Shown here one piece after another: positions 31,877-41,127 of a stretch of DNA of 64,000 bases; position 1 is the first letter of the stretch; each line of letters starts with the position of its first letter. The position numbers were made by a program, and so were the translations under genes. The notes below the pieces were generated by a model. That model was not told the DNA's origin and did no database searches. It saw nothing but the letters and a program-made list of their open reading frames with translations. This stretch comes from Nitrosomonadales bacterium. Its GTDB lineage: Bacteria; Pseudomonadota; Gammaproteobacteria; Burkholderiales; Gallionellaceae. The stretch is from assembly GCA_023259055.1 (NCBI GenBank), contig JAHFQZ010000007.1, positions 42,397-106,396 on the forward strand. Reading direction: 5' to 3'.

Positions 31877-33331
31877 TTAGTGCAGCAATAGCGATAGCTG
31901 GACGGAGGCGGAGCAAGCTGACATCAGCGCGTTCGGCAGCAAACCGAGGAGTAACACACCCAGGCAGTTCACACTCAACAGCAGCGCGGCATCCGAGTCG
32001 ATAGCGATCGGCGTGTGGCTTTCTGGCGCGTCGAAATACATCAATTTGACTATACGCAGGTAGTAGAACGCTCCAACCAGCGAGAACAAAACCGCGATGA
32101 CGGCCAGCCAGATGTGCCCCGTCTGCACTACGGCGTTCAGCACAGAGAATTTTGCATAGAAGCCAACTGTGGGCGGAACACCGGCCATCGAAAACATCAG
32201 CAGAAGCATCAGGAAGGCGAGCCATGGACTGCGTCGACTGAGCCCCTTGAAGTCGTCGAGCGTATCTGCCTCGAAACCTTCACGCGATAGCAGCATGATC
32301 ATACCGAACGCACCGAGCGACATCAGCACATACACCACTGTGTAGAACATCGACGCTCCATAACCTTCTATGTTGCCGCTCAATAAGCCAAGCAACATGA
32401 ATCCCATGTGCGTAATGGTAGAGTAGGCGAACATGCGCTTGATGTTGGTTTGTGCAATCGCTGAGATATTGCCGAGTGCCATCGAAGCAATCGCAAGAAT
32501 TATCAACATACCTGACCAGTGTTGCACCAGGGGTTGCAGACCTTCAACCAGAATGCGCGCCACAAAGGCAAATGCGGAAAGTTTGGGAGCTGATCCGATC
32601 AGCATGGTTATGGCGGTTGGCGCACCTTGATACACGTCCGGTACCCACATGTGGAAGGGCACTACGCCGAGCTTGAAGGCCAGACCTGAGACCACGAACA
32701 CCAGACCAAACACCAGTAAATTTTTGTCCGCCACACCGGACTGGATTGCTTGTGTTACTGCGCCCAACTCCAGTGTGCCGGTCGCGCCGTACAGCATGGA
32801 CATGCCATATAACAACAGGCTGGATGCCAGCGCACCAAGCACAAAGTATTTCATCGCGGCTTCGATGGATTGGGAGGAATCGCGTTTTAACGCGACCAGC
32901 GTATAAAGGCTTAGAGAAAGCAGTTCCAATCCGAGATAAAGGGTGAGGAAGTGGTTTGCGGAGATCATCACCATCATTCCGAGCATTGCGAACAAGACCA
33001 GCACCATGAACTCGCCGGTAAACAGGTCGCGCACGGTGAGATATAGGCGCGAATACACCAGCATCATGGACAACGCCAGACAGGTAAAAAGTTTCAGTAT
33101 GTCGGACATCAGATCGTCCACGAACATATTATGGAAGGCATATACCACGCCGTTTTCGTGCGTGCCGACAATTATCAGCGAACAGCCAAGCAAGGTGAGT
33201 TGCACCAGCATGTAGGTGACCAGCCTGTCATTTTGCCTGATCAACAAATCCGCAATCAGTATCACGCACGCCATGGTCAGCACGAAGACCTCGGGGAGCA
33301 CAGGCAACAAATCTGATATTACAAAGTTCAT
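31877..33331 (-). CDS. nuoN: NADH-quinone oxidoreductase subunit N
   Basis: Antiporter-like membrane subunit of complex I, 484 aa with about 14 membrane helices. Conserved TM5 glutamate in [13 protein letters not shown], and lysines in [20 protein letters not shown] and [17 protein letters not shown], as expected for a proton-channel subunit. Length is normal. The start overlaps the nuoM stop by 4 nt. It is the last gene of the operon and is followed by a strong terminator. It appears to be a standard betaproteobacterial NuoN, unlike the antiporter-like genes just upstream. Confidence 0.95.
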   Translation of the reverse strand: MNFVISDLLPVLPEVFVLTMACVILIADLLIRQNDRLVTYMLVQLTLLGCSLIIVGTHENGVVYAFHNMFVDDLMSDILKLFTCLALSMMLVYSRLYLTVRDLFTGEFMVLVLFAMLGMMVMISANHFLTLYLGLELLSLSLYTLVALKRDSSQSIEAAMKYFVLGALASSLLLYGMSMLYGATGTLELGAVTQAIQSGVADKNLLVFGLVFVVSGLAFKLGVVPFHMWVPDVYQGAPTAITMLIGSAPKLSAFAFVARILVEGLQPLVQHWSGMLIILAIASMALGNISAIAQTNIKRMFAYSTITHMGFMLLGLLSGNIEGYGASMFYTVVYVLMSLGAFGMIMLLSREGFEADTLDDFKGLSRRSPWLAFLMLLLMFSMAGVPPTVGFYAKFSVLNAVVQTGHIWLAVIAVLFSLVGAFYYLRIVKLMYFDAPESHTPIAIDSDAALLLSVNCLGVLLLGLLPNALMSACSASVQLSLLLH

Positions 33332-34959
33332 AGCGTCTGTTTCCGATTAGAGATTTGACAAGGCAATGCGAGGCACAAGTCCGCAGGGGTTGTCCGGCTA
33401 GCTGCGACGAAGTTCGCCACTGCGGCATGCTGGGAGCCGGGCTTCGGCGGAAGCGCTATTTCATTAAGTCCTACGGCATTTCTGGCGCCCCGAACCGGTG
33501 ACACCTCTAACAAAAGGTGCTCTACACTTACCCGCATCCTGACGATGAACGGTTCCGGATTGAAACCGATCCAGAAGACCAGCGCCAGCAAGGGCATTAA
33601 CGTTGCTATCTCGCGACCGTTGAGGTCGGTAACGACAACATCATCCTTCCTGGTCGATTCTCCCCACACCACCCGTTGCAGCATCCAGAGCATGTAGGCC
33701 ACCGTAAGCACCACCCCGACGAGAGCGATTGCCCCAGCCAGCAGGTTAGATTTAAAGGATCCAACCAGCACCAGAAATTCCCCGACAAACGAATTCGTCC
33801 CGGGAAGCCCGAAGGAAGCAAACGAAAAAATAGCCAGCAGCGTCACATAAATCGGCACCGTCATCCGCAGCCCGCCGCAATCAGAGATAAGCCGGCTGTG
33901 GGTTCTCTCGTAGATCATCCCCACCATAAGAAACAGCGCCCCGGTGGTGATCCCGTGGTTGACCATCTGCAGAAGTGCACCTTCGATACCCTGTGGGTTA
34001 AAGACGAATATTCCCAGCGTAACGAATCCCATATGCCCTACGCTTGAGTAGGCGACCAATTTCTTGAGATCGGTCTGCACCAGCGCCATGTAAGAGCCCC
34101 AGATAATGGCAATCAACGAAAGGGCCAGAATGACCGGCGCAAAAGCATGACTCGCATCCGGAGTTATGGGCAAACAAAATCTCAGAAACCCATAGGTGCC
34201 CAGCTTCAGCATCACACTTGCCAGCATTACGCTACCGGCTGTGGGTGCCTCGACGTGTGCATCCGGCAGCCAGGTGTGAAACGGAAACATCGGAACCTTG
34301 ATCGCGAAGCCCAGGAAGAAAGCCCAGAATACCCAGAACTGGAACATAGCACTGTATGACCCTTTCGAAAGCTCCTGAATGTCAAATGTCTCTCCACCCA
34401 CGAAATACAGCGCCAGTATCGCCACCAGCATAGGAAGGCTTCCCACCATCGTATAGAGGAAGAACTTCAACGCGGCATATACGCGACGATGACCACCCCA
34501 TACCCCGATGATAAGGAACATCGGGATGAGTTCGGCCTCCCAGAACACGAAGAACAGGAGCAAATCGAGCGACACAAAGACTCCGATTAGCGCCGCTTCC
34601 ATGATCAGGATCGCCATCATGTACTCCTTGACCCGAGCATCAATGGCTTTCCATGAGCAGAGCACGCAGAGCGGGGTAATCAGGGTGGTGAGCAGTACCA
34701 GGAGCACACTGATACCGTCCACGCCGACGGCGTAGTTAACGTTGAAAGCAGGTATCCAGGACACCCGCGTCACAAACTGCATCTCGTGGGTAGAGGTATC
34801 GAAGAGAAACCATAGCGGAAGCGAAACAACAAAAACCAGCAAGGTAAAAGCGAGCGCGATCCGGCGTGCCCACTCATCATTGCGTGGGGCGAGGCCGATT
34901 ATCGCCGCACCGAGGGTTGGAAGGATTATAAGCAAACTCAATAGATTTGATTCGTGCAT
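33328..34959 (-). CDS. nuoM: NADH-quinone oxidoreductase subunit M with extra C-terminal tail
   Basis: Antiporter-like proton-pumping subunit, 543 aa. TM5 glutamate in [16 protein letters not shown] (about Glu142), TM7 lysine in [20 protein letters not shown] (about Lys222), TM8 lysine in [13 protein letters not shown] (about Lys253), and the TM12 glutamate in MIYERTHSR that is typical of NuoM. Usual length is about 490; the last 50 or so residues form a hydrophilic tail that I do not recognise, overlapping the approach to nuoN. GAGG lies before the ATG at 34959; a GTG one codon earlier is possible. It follows the NuoL-like gene by 13 bp. Confidence 0.92.
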   Translation of the reverse strand: MHESNLLSLLIILPTLGAAIIGLAPRNDEWARRIALAFTLLVFVVSLPLWFLFDTSTHEMQFVTRVSWIPAFNVNYAVGVDGISVLLVLLTTLITPLCVLCSWKAIDARVKEYMMAILIMEAALIGVFVSLDLLLFFVFWEAELIPMFLIIGVWGGHRRVYAALKFFLYTMVGSLPMLVAILALYFVGGETFDIQELSKGSYSAMFQFWVFWAFFLGFAIKVPMFPFHTWLPDAHVEAPTAGSVMLASVMLKLGTYGFLRFCLPITPDASHAFAPVILALSLIAIIWGSYMALVQTDLKKLVAYSSVGHMGFVTLGIFVFNPQGIEGALLQMVNHGITTGALFLMVGMIYERTHSRLISDCGGLRMTVPIYVTLLAIFSFASFGLPGTNSFVGEFLVLVGSFKSNLLAGAIALVGVVLTVAYMLWMLQRVVWGESTRKDDVVVTDLNGREIATLMPLLALVFWIGFNPEPFIVRMRVSVEHLLLEVSPVRGARNAVGLNEIALPPKPGSQHAAVANFVAASRTTPADLCLALPCQISNRKQTL

Positions 34960-34972
34960 CACGTTATAAACC

Positions 34973-36721
34973 TCAGAACAGTGAATAAAGGCTCAGGATT
35001 AGAAGTGATCCCACCATAACCAGGGCGTATTGCTGGAGCTGTCCGGTCTGCATCTGCCGCATCGCGCCAGCTCCACGCACCACCCCATTCGCAATGGCGT
35101 TGACAGCACCGTCAATAACGTTCTTGTCAAGCCAGAGCCCTTTTGTACCAAGTACCAGATTGCCGCGGAACACATGGCGGTATACCTGAATAAACCAGTT
35201 CTCGATGGGAGATACCACGTGGTAGACAAACTTCATGAATAGGGCGGCTCCCTTCCGGTAGAACCAGTCTATATCCAGGGTAATCTTGCGCAGTCCCCCG
35301 AGTTTCTTGCGCAGCAAGAAGAAGCCCATACCGGTAAACAGCAGTATCTGCAAAGCCCATATGACATGGGTTGCCGTGTAAGCATGGTAATCGACTTCGT
35401 TCGGCAGCTTGTCGTAAAGCCATGCGGGATAAACGCCGATGAAGATACACAAAAACGCGGCCATCCCCATCGCCACCAGCATGTTGCGCGGGGGTTCGGT
35501 CGGCCGTACCCCGCAATCTTTGCCGAAGAAGGTGTAATAGGGTATTTTCAGCCCCAGACACAGGAACGTTCCGACGGAAGCCAGCGTGAGCAGCAGCCAT
35601 ACCTTGGGAAGATGCAGTTCGCCGGCGGCAGAGATTTCCATGGATTTGCTCACGAATCCGCTGAACAGGGGAAAAGCCGAAATCGACAAGGCACCGACCA
35701 TGTAGAGAACGAAGGTCACGGGCATCCAGCGGTATAGCCCCCCCAGCTCGCTCAGCTTGCTCCGCCCCGTCATTTGAAGGACTGCTCCCGCCCCCATAAA
35801 CAGAAGCCCCTTGTACAGGATGTGCGCGAAAGCATGTGCGACCGCACCGTTGATGGCCAGAGCAGAGCCCATCCCAATGGCGGCCACCATGAAGCCCACC
35901 TGGCTGATGATGTGGTATCCGAGAAGCCGGCGAATATCGTTCGACAGCATGGCAAACACCACGCCGTAGAGTGCCATGATAGTGCCCATCCAGATGAGCA
36001 GCTCTGTTCCAGGGTAGGCGCGGATCAGCGCATAGACCGCCGTCTTGGTGGTAAAGGCACTCAGGAATACCGCACCAGTCACCGTTGCCTCAGGGTACGC
36101 ATCCGTCAGCCATGCATGCAGCGGAGGAACGGCAGCGTTGAGCATGAAGCCGATCAGGATGAGATAGAACGCCGGGCCATTTACCTGCTGCATAGCTCCG
36201 AAACTGATCGATCCGGTCGTTGCATAAAAGATCAATATCCCGGCAAGGAGCACCAGTCCACCGACGGCATGGACGAGCAGATACCGGTACCCGGCTTCGA
36301 TCGATGCCTTTACCCGACGCGACCAGATAAGCCAGACCGAGGCGAACGCCATGAGTTCCCAGAACAAAAAGAGCGTCAGGAGATCGCCGGCAAACGTTGC
36401 ACCGAGTGATGACCCCGCGTAGACGAACGCGGCGATATGTTGCCCATTGTCCTTGACATGCAGCGCGTAGATCGACCCGATCAACACTGCGCTCGAGAAC
36501 ACGTACGCAAAAGCAAGGCTGAGCTTGTCCACGCGTCCGAAGATCAGTTCAAATCCGAGGAAGTGGACTACACCATGAACACCGGGCGACATCAGCATCA
36601 CGGTCAGCAGCGCAAGAACCGGGAGGAGGACGATGTAAATCTGCTGCACTCTCCCCTTGAAGAAAGGAATGAGCAATGCCCCAAAAATAAGGAAAGCTGA
36701 AGGATGGACCCAATCAATCAT
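34973..36721 (-). CDS. NuoL-like / Mrp-type antiporter subunit in the nuoL position
   Basis: Membrane protein of 582 aa, about 14 antiporter-core helices plus a tail. It has TM5 Glu122 (LFWELMAF), TM8 Lys226 (SAFTTKTAVYALIRAYPG) and TM12 Lys304 (HAFAHILYKGLLFMGAGAVL). The TM7 position where NuoL and MrpD have lysine reads GFMLNAAVPPLHAWL, with Asn195. The core resembles proteins annotated as Na+/H+ antiporter subunit D rather than normal NuoL. The C-terminus, however, looks like NuoL: an amphipathic stretch (about 487-550) then MRQMQTGQLQQYALVM and a last membrane helix, that is, the lateral helix and its anchor. Overlaps the 84-aa gene by 8 nt. It probably does the job of NuoL in this complex. 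Confidence 0.85.
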   Translation of the reverse strand: MIDWVHPSAFLIFGALLIPFFKGRVQQIYIVLLPVLALLTVMLMSPGVHGVVHFLGFELIFGRVDKLSLAFAYVFSSAVLIGSIYALHVKDNGQHIAAFVYAGSSLGATFAGDLLTLFLFWELMAFASVWLIWSRRVKASIEAGYRYLLVHAVGGLVLLAGILIFYATTGSISFGAMQQVNGPAFYLILIGFMLNAAVPPLHAWLTDAYPEATVTGAVFLSAFTTKTAVYALIRAYPGTELLIWMGTIMALYGVVFAMLSNDIRRLLGYHIISQVGFMVAAIGMGSALAINGAVAHAFAHILYKGLLFMGAGAVLQMTGRSKLSELGGLYRWMPVTFVLYMVGALSISAFPLFSGFVSKSMEISAAGELHLPKVWLLLTLASVGTFLCLGLKIPYYTFFGKDCGVRPTEPPRNMLVAMGMAAFLCIFIGVYPAWLYDKLPNEVDYHAYTATHVIWALQILLFTGMGFFLLRKKLGGLRKITLDIDWFYRKGAALFMKFVYHVVSPIENWFIQVYRHVFRGNLVLGTKGLWLDKNVIDGAVNAIANGVVRGAGAMRQMQTGQLQQYALVMVGSLLILSLYSLF

Positions 36722-36968
36722 TGTAGTAATCCTCAGACCGTCCCAGCCAATAGTGTCCTAATGTCTTCGAAACGACGACGATCAGGGTAAAGGAAACTAA
36801 CCCGTAAACAGCGCTAAATCCCGGGATATCGTCCCAGAAAAATTCTGAGTGATGCCGGGGAAGAAAAAAATCGATCACTATAAGGAGTGCCAGTACCGCG
36901 AAGCCGATCCGCTTCAATGTCTTTGCGTTATTCACCAGGTTTTCCAGAATCTTGCCAGTATCCATCAC
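36714..36968 (-). CDS. Small two-helix membrane protein of the antiporter module, 84 aa
   Basis: Protein of 84 aa: amphipathic start (MMDTGKILENLVNNAKTLKR), helix 1 (about 21-37, IGFAVLALLIVIDFFLP), a short loop with HHSEFFWDDIPGF, helix 2 (about 50-70, AVYGLVSFTLIVVVSKTLGH), and the acidic tail LGRSEDYYND. It overlaps the MrpD-like gene by 4 nt at its start and the NuoL-like gene by 8 nt at its end, so all three are translationally coupled. It is not NuoK or any standard Nuo subunit. I recall similar small proteins ending in EDYY beside Mrp-like clusters, but I know of no function; a structural accessory subunit is the best inference. Confidence 0.75.
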   Translation of the reverse strand: MMDTGKILENLVNNAKTLKRIGFAVLALLIVIDFFLPRHHSEFFWDDIPGFSAVYGLVSFTLIVVVSKTLGHYWLGRSEDYYND

Positions 36969-38452
36969 CGAATCCCCACCTTGATTAAATTAAGAAAGTG
37001 GTCTGGATATATGCCCAGAATCACCGTTCCAGCCGCCGTAATCAGCAAAGGTATAAGAACTTTGTAGGGTGCCTCGCTGACTCCTTCGTGCCCATCCGCC
37101 GGAGGAGTCCCAAACACAGCCTTGTAGACGACTGGCGCGAAGTACGCCGCGTTGAGCAGACTGCTGGTCAATATCACCCCGAGCAGCATCCAGCTTTTGG
37201 TCTCGATGGTGCCAATGGCAAGATTCCATTTGGTGATGAATCCGGCGAACAGCGGCACTCCGATAATGCTGAGTGACCCAATGGCGAAAGCTGCGATCGT
37301 CCACGGCATTTTCCGTGCAATCCCGTGCATCTCACTGATGTTGGTCTTGTGCGACGCGACATAGATCGAGCCGGCGCAGAAGAACAGCGTGATTTTCGTG
37401 AAGGCATGATTCACGATGTGAATGATGCCGCCGGTGATTCCGCTGACCGATAGCAGCGCCACCCCCAGCACGATGTACGAGAGCTGGCTCACTGTGGAAT
37501 AGGCCAGCCGCATCTTGAGATTGTCCTGGGTCAGCGCATAGGCCGACGACGCCAGGATAGTGATGGAGGCGATAACGGCCGTGTAGTCACCCAGATGGAG
37601 ATTCTGCATCTGCGGAACCCCGAACACGTCAACCACCAGCCGGACGATACAGAATGCGCCAACTTTTACCACCGCCACGGCGTGGAGCAGAGCACTTACC
37701 GGCGTGGGGGCCACCATCGCGGAAGGAAGCCAGTTGTGCATCGGCATGAGCCCAGCCTTGGCAAAACCGTACAGGAACATGAAATACATCACCGTCAGGA
37801 GTGTCGGGATCTCCATCCCCGAGAACGTCGTGGCCGTTATTCCCGCGAACATCCCCGCCTTGTTGAATTCCAGCGTGCCGGTAAGGCAATAGGTCAGGAT
37901 GATGGCACCCAGAAGTATGCTGCTCGATGCGCCCACCAGATAGAGCAGATACTTGCGCCCCGCATCCCAGTCCTTGGCAGCTTCATTGTGAATAACCAGC
38001 GGCAAAGTGCACAGACTCAGTATTTCGTAGAAAAAGAACAACGTAAACAGATTCCCCGCAAAGGCGACACCCATTGCCGAGGAAAGGGCAATGGCAAAGC
38101 ATGTGTAATATCTCGTCTGGGCATGCTCCTCAAGGGTACGCATGTAGCCCATGGAATAAACCGTCGTGATAATCCACAGAAATGAGGACGTAGTGGCAAA
38201 CAGCAAACCGATACCGTCCACCGTGAAGGCAAGTTCAACGCCGGGAAGGATCTTGAAGACCGTATACTTGATCACTACCCCGGAAAGAATAACGGGGGTC
38301 ATGGATATCACGATCAGGAACTTGATGACTCCCGCACCAATGGACCAACCCTCTCTCAGGTTTGGATTCCGGTGAGAAGACATGACCAGCACGGCAGCAA
38401 TTGCCGAGACCAGCACCGCCAGAAGAGGCTTTATTGAAATCAATGTTTCCAT
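36965..38452 (-). CDS. Extra antiporter-like subunit (MrpD/MbhH family) in the nuo operon
   Basis: Membrane protein of 495 aa, 14 predicted helices. Proton-path residues: TM5 Glu143 (FFFYEILSLCTLPLV), TM7 Lys232 (YGFAKAGLMPMHNWLPSAMV), TM8 Lys263 (LLHAVAVVKVGAFCIVRLV), TM12 Lys353 (VNHAFTKITLFFCAGSIY). The APTPVSALLHA segment is shared by NuoL and Mrp-type proteins, but length and sequence fit the monovalent cation/H+ antiporter subunit D group and there is no lateral helix. It is separated from nuoK by 131 bp, the largest gap in this part of the operon. It gives the operon a fourth antiporter-like subunit. Confidence 0.87.
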   Translation of the reverse strand: METLISIKPLLAVLVSAIAAVLVMSSHRNPNLREGWSIGAGVIKFLIVISMTPVILSGVVIKYTVFKILPGVELAFTVDGIGLLFATTSSFLWIITTVYSMGYMRTLEEHAQTRYYTCFAIALSSAMGVAFAGNLFTLFFFYEILSLCTLPLVIHNEAAKDWDAGRKYLLYLVGASSSILLGAIILTYCLTGTLEFNKAGMFAGITATTFSGMEIPTLLTVMYFMFLYGFAKAGLMPMHNWLPSAMVAPTPVSALLHAVAVVKVGAFCIVRLVVDVFGVPQMQNLHLGDYTAVIASITILASSAYALTQDNLKMRLAYSTVSQLSYIVLGVALLSVSGITGGIIHIVNHAFTKITLFFCAGSIYVASHKTNISEMHGIARKMPWTIAAFAIGSLSIIGVPLFAGFITKWNLAIGTIETKSWMLLGVILTSSLLNAAYFAPVVYKAVFGTPPADGHEGVSEAPYKVLIPLLITAAGTVILGIYPDHFLNLIKVGIR

Positions 38453-38583
38453 GTGTTCATCCGGTTCATTCCCGCAAGTGAAAAGGCGGCGAAATTATTA
38501 TTTGCCGGGTTATTCATCCACAGTAAAGAATGAAATCTATATTTCGTCATTATTGTCACCATTATCGCTATTACACCGAAGTG

Positions 38584-38889
38584 TCATCCCTTCAGCTCTT
38601 TCCAGTCGGCCACCTCTATCGTCTGCCGATTGCGGAAAAGCAGCACAACTATTGCAAGCCCAATGGCCGCTTCGGCAGCGGCAACCACCAATATAAAAAA
38701 GACAAATATCTGACCGGCAGGGTCTCCCCGATAATGTGAGAATGCGACGAAATTAGTATTCACCGCCAGCAACATCAACTCGATAGCCATTAACACATTG
38801 ATGATGTTTTTCCGTTTGAACAGAATACCGGCAACTCCCATGCAGAAGATGACCGCTCCAAGAATCAGAAAATCCGAAAGAACGATCAT
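38584..38889 (-). CDS. nuoK: NADH-quinone oxidoreductase subunit K
   Basis: Membrane subunit of 101 aa with three helices. The two conserved buried glutamates fall in [12 protein letters not shown] and in [13 protein letters not shown], the proton path beside NuoA and NuoJ. Canonical length and sequence. Its start overlaps nuoJ by 4 nt. The next gene is not nuoL as expected but the MrpD-like gene, after 131 bp. Confidence 0.95.
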   Translation of the reverse strand: MIVLSDFLILGAVIFCMGVAGILFKRKNIINVLMAIELMLLAVNTNFVAFSHYRGDPAGQIFVFFILVVAAAEAAIGLAIVVLLFRNRQTIEVADWKELKG

Positions 38890-39521
38890 CGTGCGACCTC
38901 TGCTGTACTGTCTACATTTTCTCGGGCGTGAATTTCCGGGGACATTTTGATCAGGCGCAAGCGATCCGCCTTCTTAACCGAAATCTGTTCGTGAATTACC
39001 TGCGATTTGGCATCCTTGCGGCGACGCGAAGTCAAAGCAATCGCGGCAACCATTGCCACCAGCAGAATCACGGCGGCAATCTCAAACGGGAAAACATATT
39101 CTGTATAAATTAAACGCCCCAACTCCTTGGTATTGCTGTAATCAGCCCCATGCTTGACCGCTGCCTTTCCAGCGAATGCCTTGGATGAACTCAACACCCA
39201 AGCCATCTCGAATGCCATCAAGCCGGCCAACACCGCACCGAAAGGCAGCCAACGCCAAAAACCTTCACGCAGCCGCACCATATTGATGTCCAGCATCATC
39301 ACCACAAACAGGAACAGCACCATCACCGCGCCGACATACACCAGCACCAGTGAGATGGCCAAGAATTCTGCTTCCAGCAATATCCAGATGCCTGATGAGC
39401 TAATGAAAGCCAGCACCAGAAACAGTACTGCATGTACCGGGTTGCGTGCGGTGATTACGCGCAATGACGCAAACACGGTCAATGCAGCGAATACATAAAA
39501 CACGATGGTTTCAAAATTCAT
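38886..39521 (-). CDS. nuoJ: NADH-quinone oxidoreductase subunit J
   Basis: Membrane subunit of 211 aa, five helices in the first 165 residues (with [20 protein letters not shown], the segment that includes the pi-bulge helix), then a charged cytoplasmic tail. Canonical in length for betaproteobacteria. It lies between nuoI (40 bp gap) and nuoK (4-nt overlap). With NuoA, H and K it forms the link between the quinone site and the antiporter arm. Confidence 0.94.
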   Translation of the reverse strand: MNFETIVFYVFAALTVFASLRVITARNPVHAVLFLVLAFISSSGIWILLEAEFLAISLVLVYVGAVMVLFLFVVMMLDINMVRLREGFWRWLPFGAVLAGLMAFEMAWVLSSSKAFAGKAAVKHGADYSNTKELGRLIYTEYVFPFEIAAVILLVAMVAAIALTSRRRKDAKSQVIHEQISVKKADRLRLIKMSPEIHARENVDSTAEVAR

Positions 39522-39561
39522 GAACTTACCCTCTATCTCTGTTCAATGCCAATTAGCCTGC

Positions 39562-40050
39562 CTACCGGTACTTGGCATCGGCTACCCGATCCTTGGCGAT
39601 TTGTTCTTCATATTTGTCGCCCATCGCCAGCAGCATCTGCTTGGTGTAATACAGGTCGCCGGGCTTTTCGCCGTGATACTCGAATATGCGCGTTTCGACG
39701 ATCGCATCTACCGGGCAGGATTCTTCGCAGAAGCCGCAAAAGATGCACTTGTACAGATCAATGTCATATTGCGTGGTGCGGCGCGTACCGTCCTCGCGCT
39801 CGGCAATTTCGATTTTAATGGCCAGCGCCGGACAGACTGCCTCGCACAGTTTGCAGCCGATGCAACGTTCTTCACCGTTGGCATAGCGGCGTTGCGCGTG
39901 CAGGCCACGGAAACGGAACCCCTGCGGAGTCTTTTCTTCCGGGTACTGCACGGTAATCTTGCGCGCAAAGAAATAGCGCCCCGTGAGTGCCATGCCCCTG
40001 ACCAGCTCGTAGAGCAGAAAGGTCTTGAAGAAGTTTGTTATTTTTTCCAT
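39562..40050 (-). CDS. nuoI: NADH-quinone oxidoreductase subunit I (two [4Fe-4S] ferredoxin type)
   Basis: Peripheral-arm subunit of 162 aa carrying clusters N6a and N6b. Two ferredoxin motifs, [12 protein letters not shown] and [12 protein letters not shown], are intact, each followed by the usual proline. The N-terminus (residues 1-35) is the amphipathic segment that lies on the membrane. It passes electrons from the NuoG side to NuoB next to the quinone site. Gene order H-I-J is normal. Confidence 0.96.
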   Translation of the reverse strand: MEKITNFFKTFLLYELVRGMALTGRYFFARKITVQYPEEKTPQGFRFRGLHAQRRYANGEERCIGCKLCEAVCPALAIKIEIAEREDGTRRTTQYDIDLYKCIFCGFCEESCPVDAIVETRIFEYHGEKPGDLYYTKQMLLAMGDKYEEQIAKDRVADAKYR

Positions 40051-40086
40051 TTTTCTATCCTTGTACGGGCGTGATTACTCGCGCCC

Positions 40087-41127
40087 CTACCACAGCCAAT
40101 ATGGGGTTTGCATCCACACAGCAACCACTACGACCCAGATGATGGTAATCGGAATAAATACTTTCCAGCCCAGCCTCATCAGTTGGTCATAACGATAGCG
40201 CGGGAAGGTCGCGCGGAACCACAGGAACAGGAGCAGGATGAACGAGACCTTGCCCAATAGCCAGATGAAACTGTCCGGCAGGAACGGCACAGGAGACAGC
40301 CATCCGCCCAGAAACATGATCGAGGTGAGAAATGCGATCAGGATCATGTTGGCGTACTCAGCCAGGAAGAACAGCGCGAACGCCATGCCGGAATATTCCA
40401 CATGGAAGCCCGCAACGATTTCCGATTCGCCTTCGGCCATGTCGAACGGCGCGCGGTTGGTTTCCGCCACGCCGGAAATCAGATAGACGAGAAACATCGG
40501 GAACAGCGGTATCACATACCAGTTCAGCATACCGAAGCTGCCATGCTGGCCGCGTACGATGTCGCCCAGATTCATGCTTTGAGAAGCCATCAGCACGCAC
40601 ACCAGTGCGAAACCCATGGCGATTTCATATGACACGATCTGCGCGGCAGAACGTACCGCGCCGAGGAAAGCATATTTGGAGTTGGATGCCCAACCGGCGA
40701 TGATAATGCCGTACACCCCCAGCGAAGTCATCGCCAGGAGGTACAATAATCCGGCGTTGATGTCGGTCAGCACCACCCCGTTGCTGAAAGGGATCACCGC
40801 CCAAGCCGCCAGCGCTGGCGCCAACGCCATGATCGGTGCAAGAACGAACAGAAACTTGCTGGAACCCGTCGGGACGATGATTTCCTTGAACAACAATTTC
40901 AAGGCATCAGCAATCGGCTGCAGCAAGCCAAAATAACCAACGCGATTTGGGCCGATACGGATTTGCATGTAGCCGATGACCTTGCGTTCCACCAATGTCA
41001 AATAAGCGACTGCGCCAAAGACCGGCAATACGATGGCCATGATTTTTACCAATGTCCAGACTGTCCTCCAAGCTGGTCCAAGCAGGCCCTGCCCGGCATC
41101 CTGTAACATTTGCAGCATTTCCATCAT
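40087..41127 (-). CDS. nuoH: NADH-quinone oxidoreductase subunit H
   Basis: Membrane subunit of 346 aa, about eight helices, forming the quinone cavity with NuoB and NuoD. Recognised by [20 protein letters not shown], the loop [20 protein letters not shown] with its cluster of carboxylates, and the end [15 protein letters not shown]. The start overlaps the nuoG stop by 4 nt. Canonical, with no sign of alteration. Confidence 0.96.
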   Translation of the reverse strand: MMEMLQMLQDAGQGLLGPAWRTVWTLVKIMAIVLPVFGAVAYLTLVERKVIGYMQIRIGPNRVGYFGLLQPIADALKLLFKEIIVPTGSSKFLFVLAPIMALAPALAAWAVIPFSNGVVLTDINAGLLYLLAMTSLGVYGIIIAGWASNSKYAFLGAVRSAAQIVSYEIAMGFALVCVLMASQSMNLGDIVRGQHGSFGMLNWYVIPLFPMFLVYLISGVAETNRAPFDMAEGESEIVAGFHVEYSGMAFALFFLAEYANMILIAFLTSIMFLGGWLSPVPFLPDSFIWLLGKVSFILLLFLWFRATFPRYRYDQLMRLGWKVFIPITIIWVVVVAVWMQTPYWLW

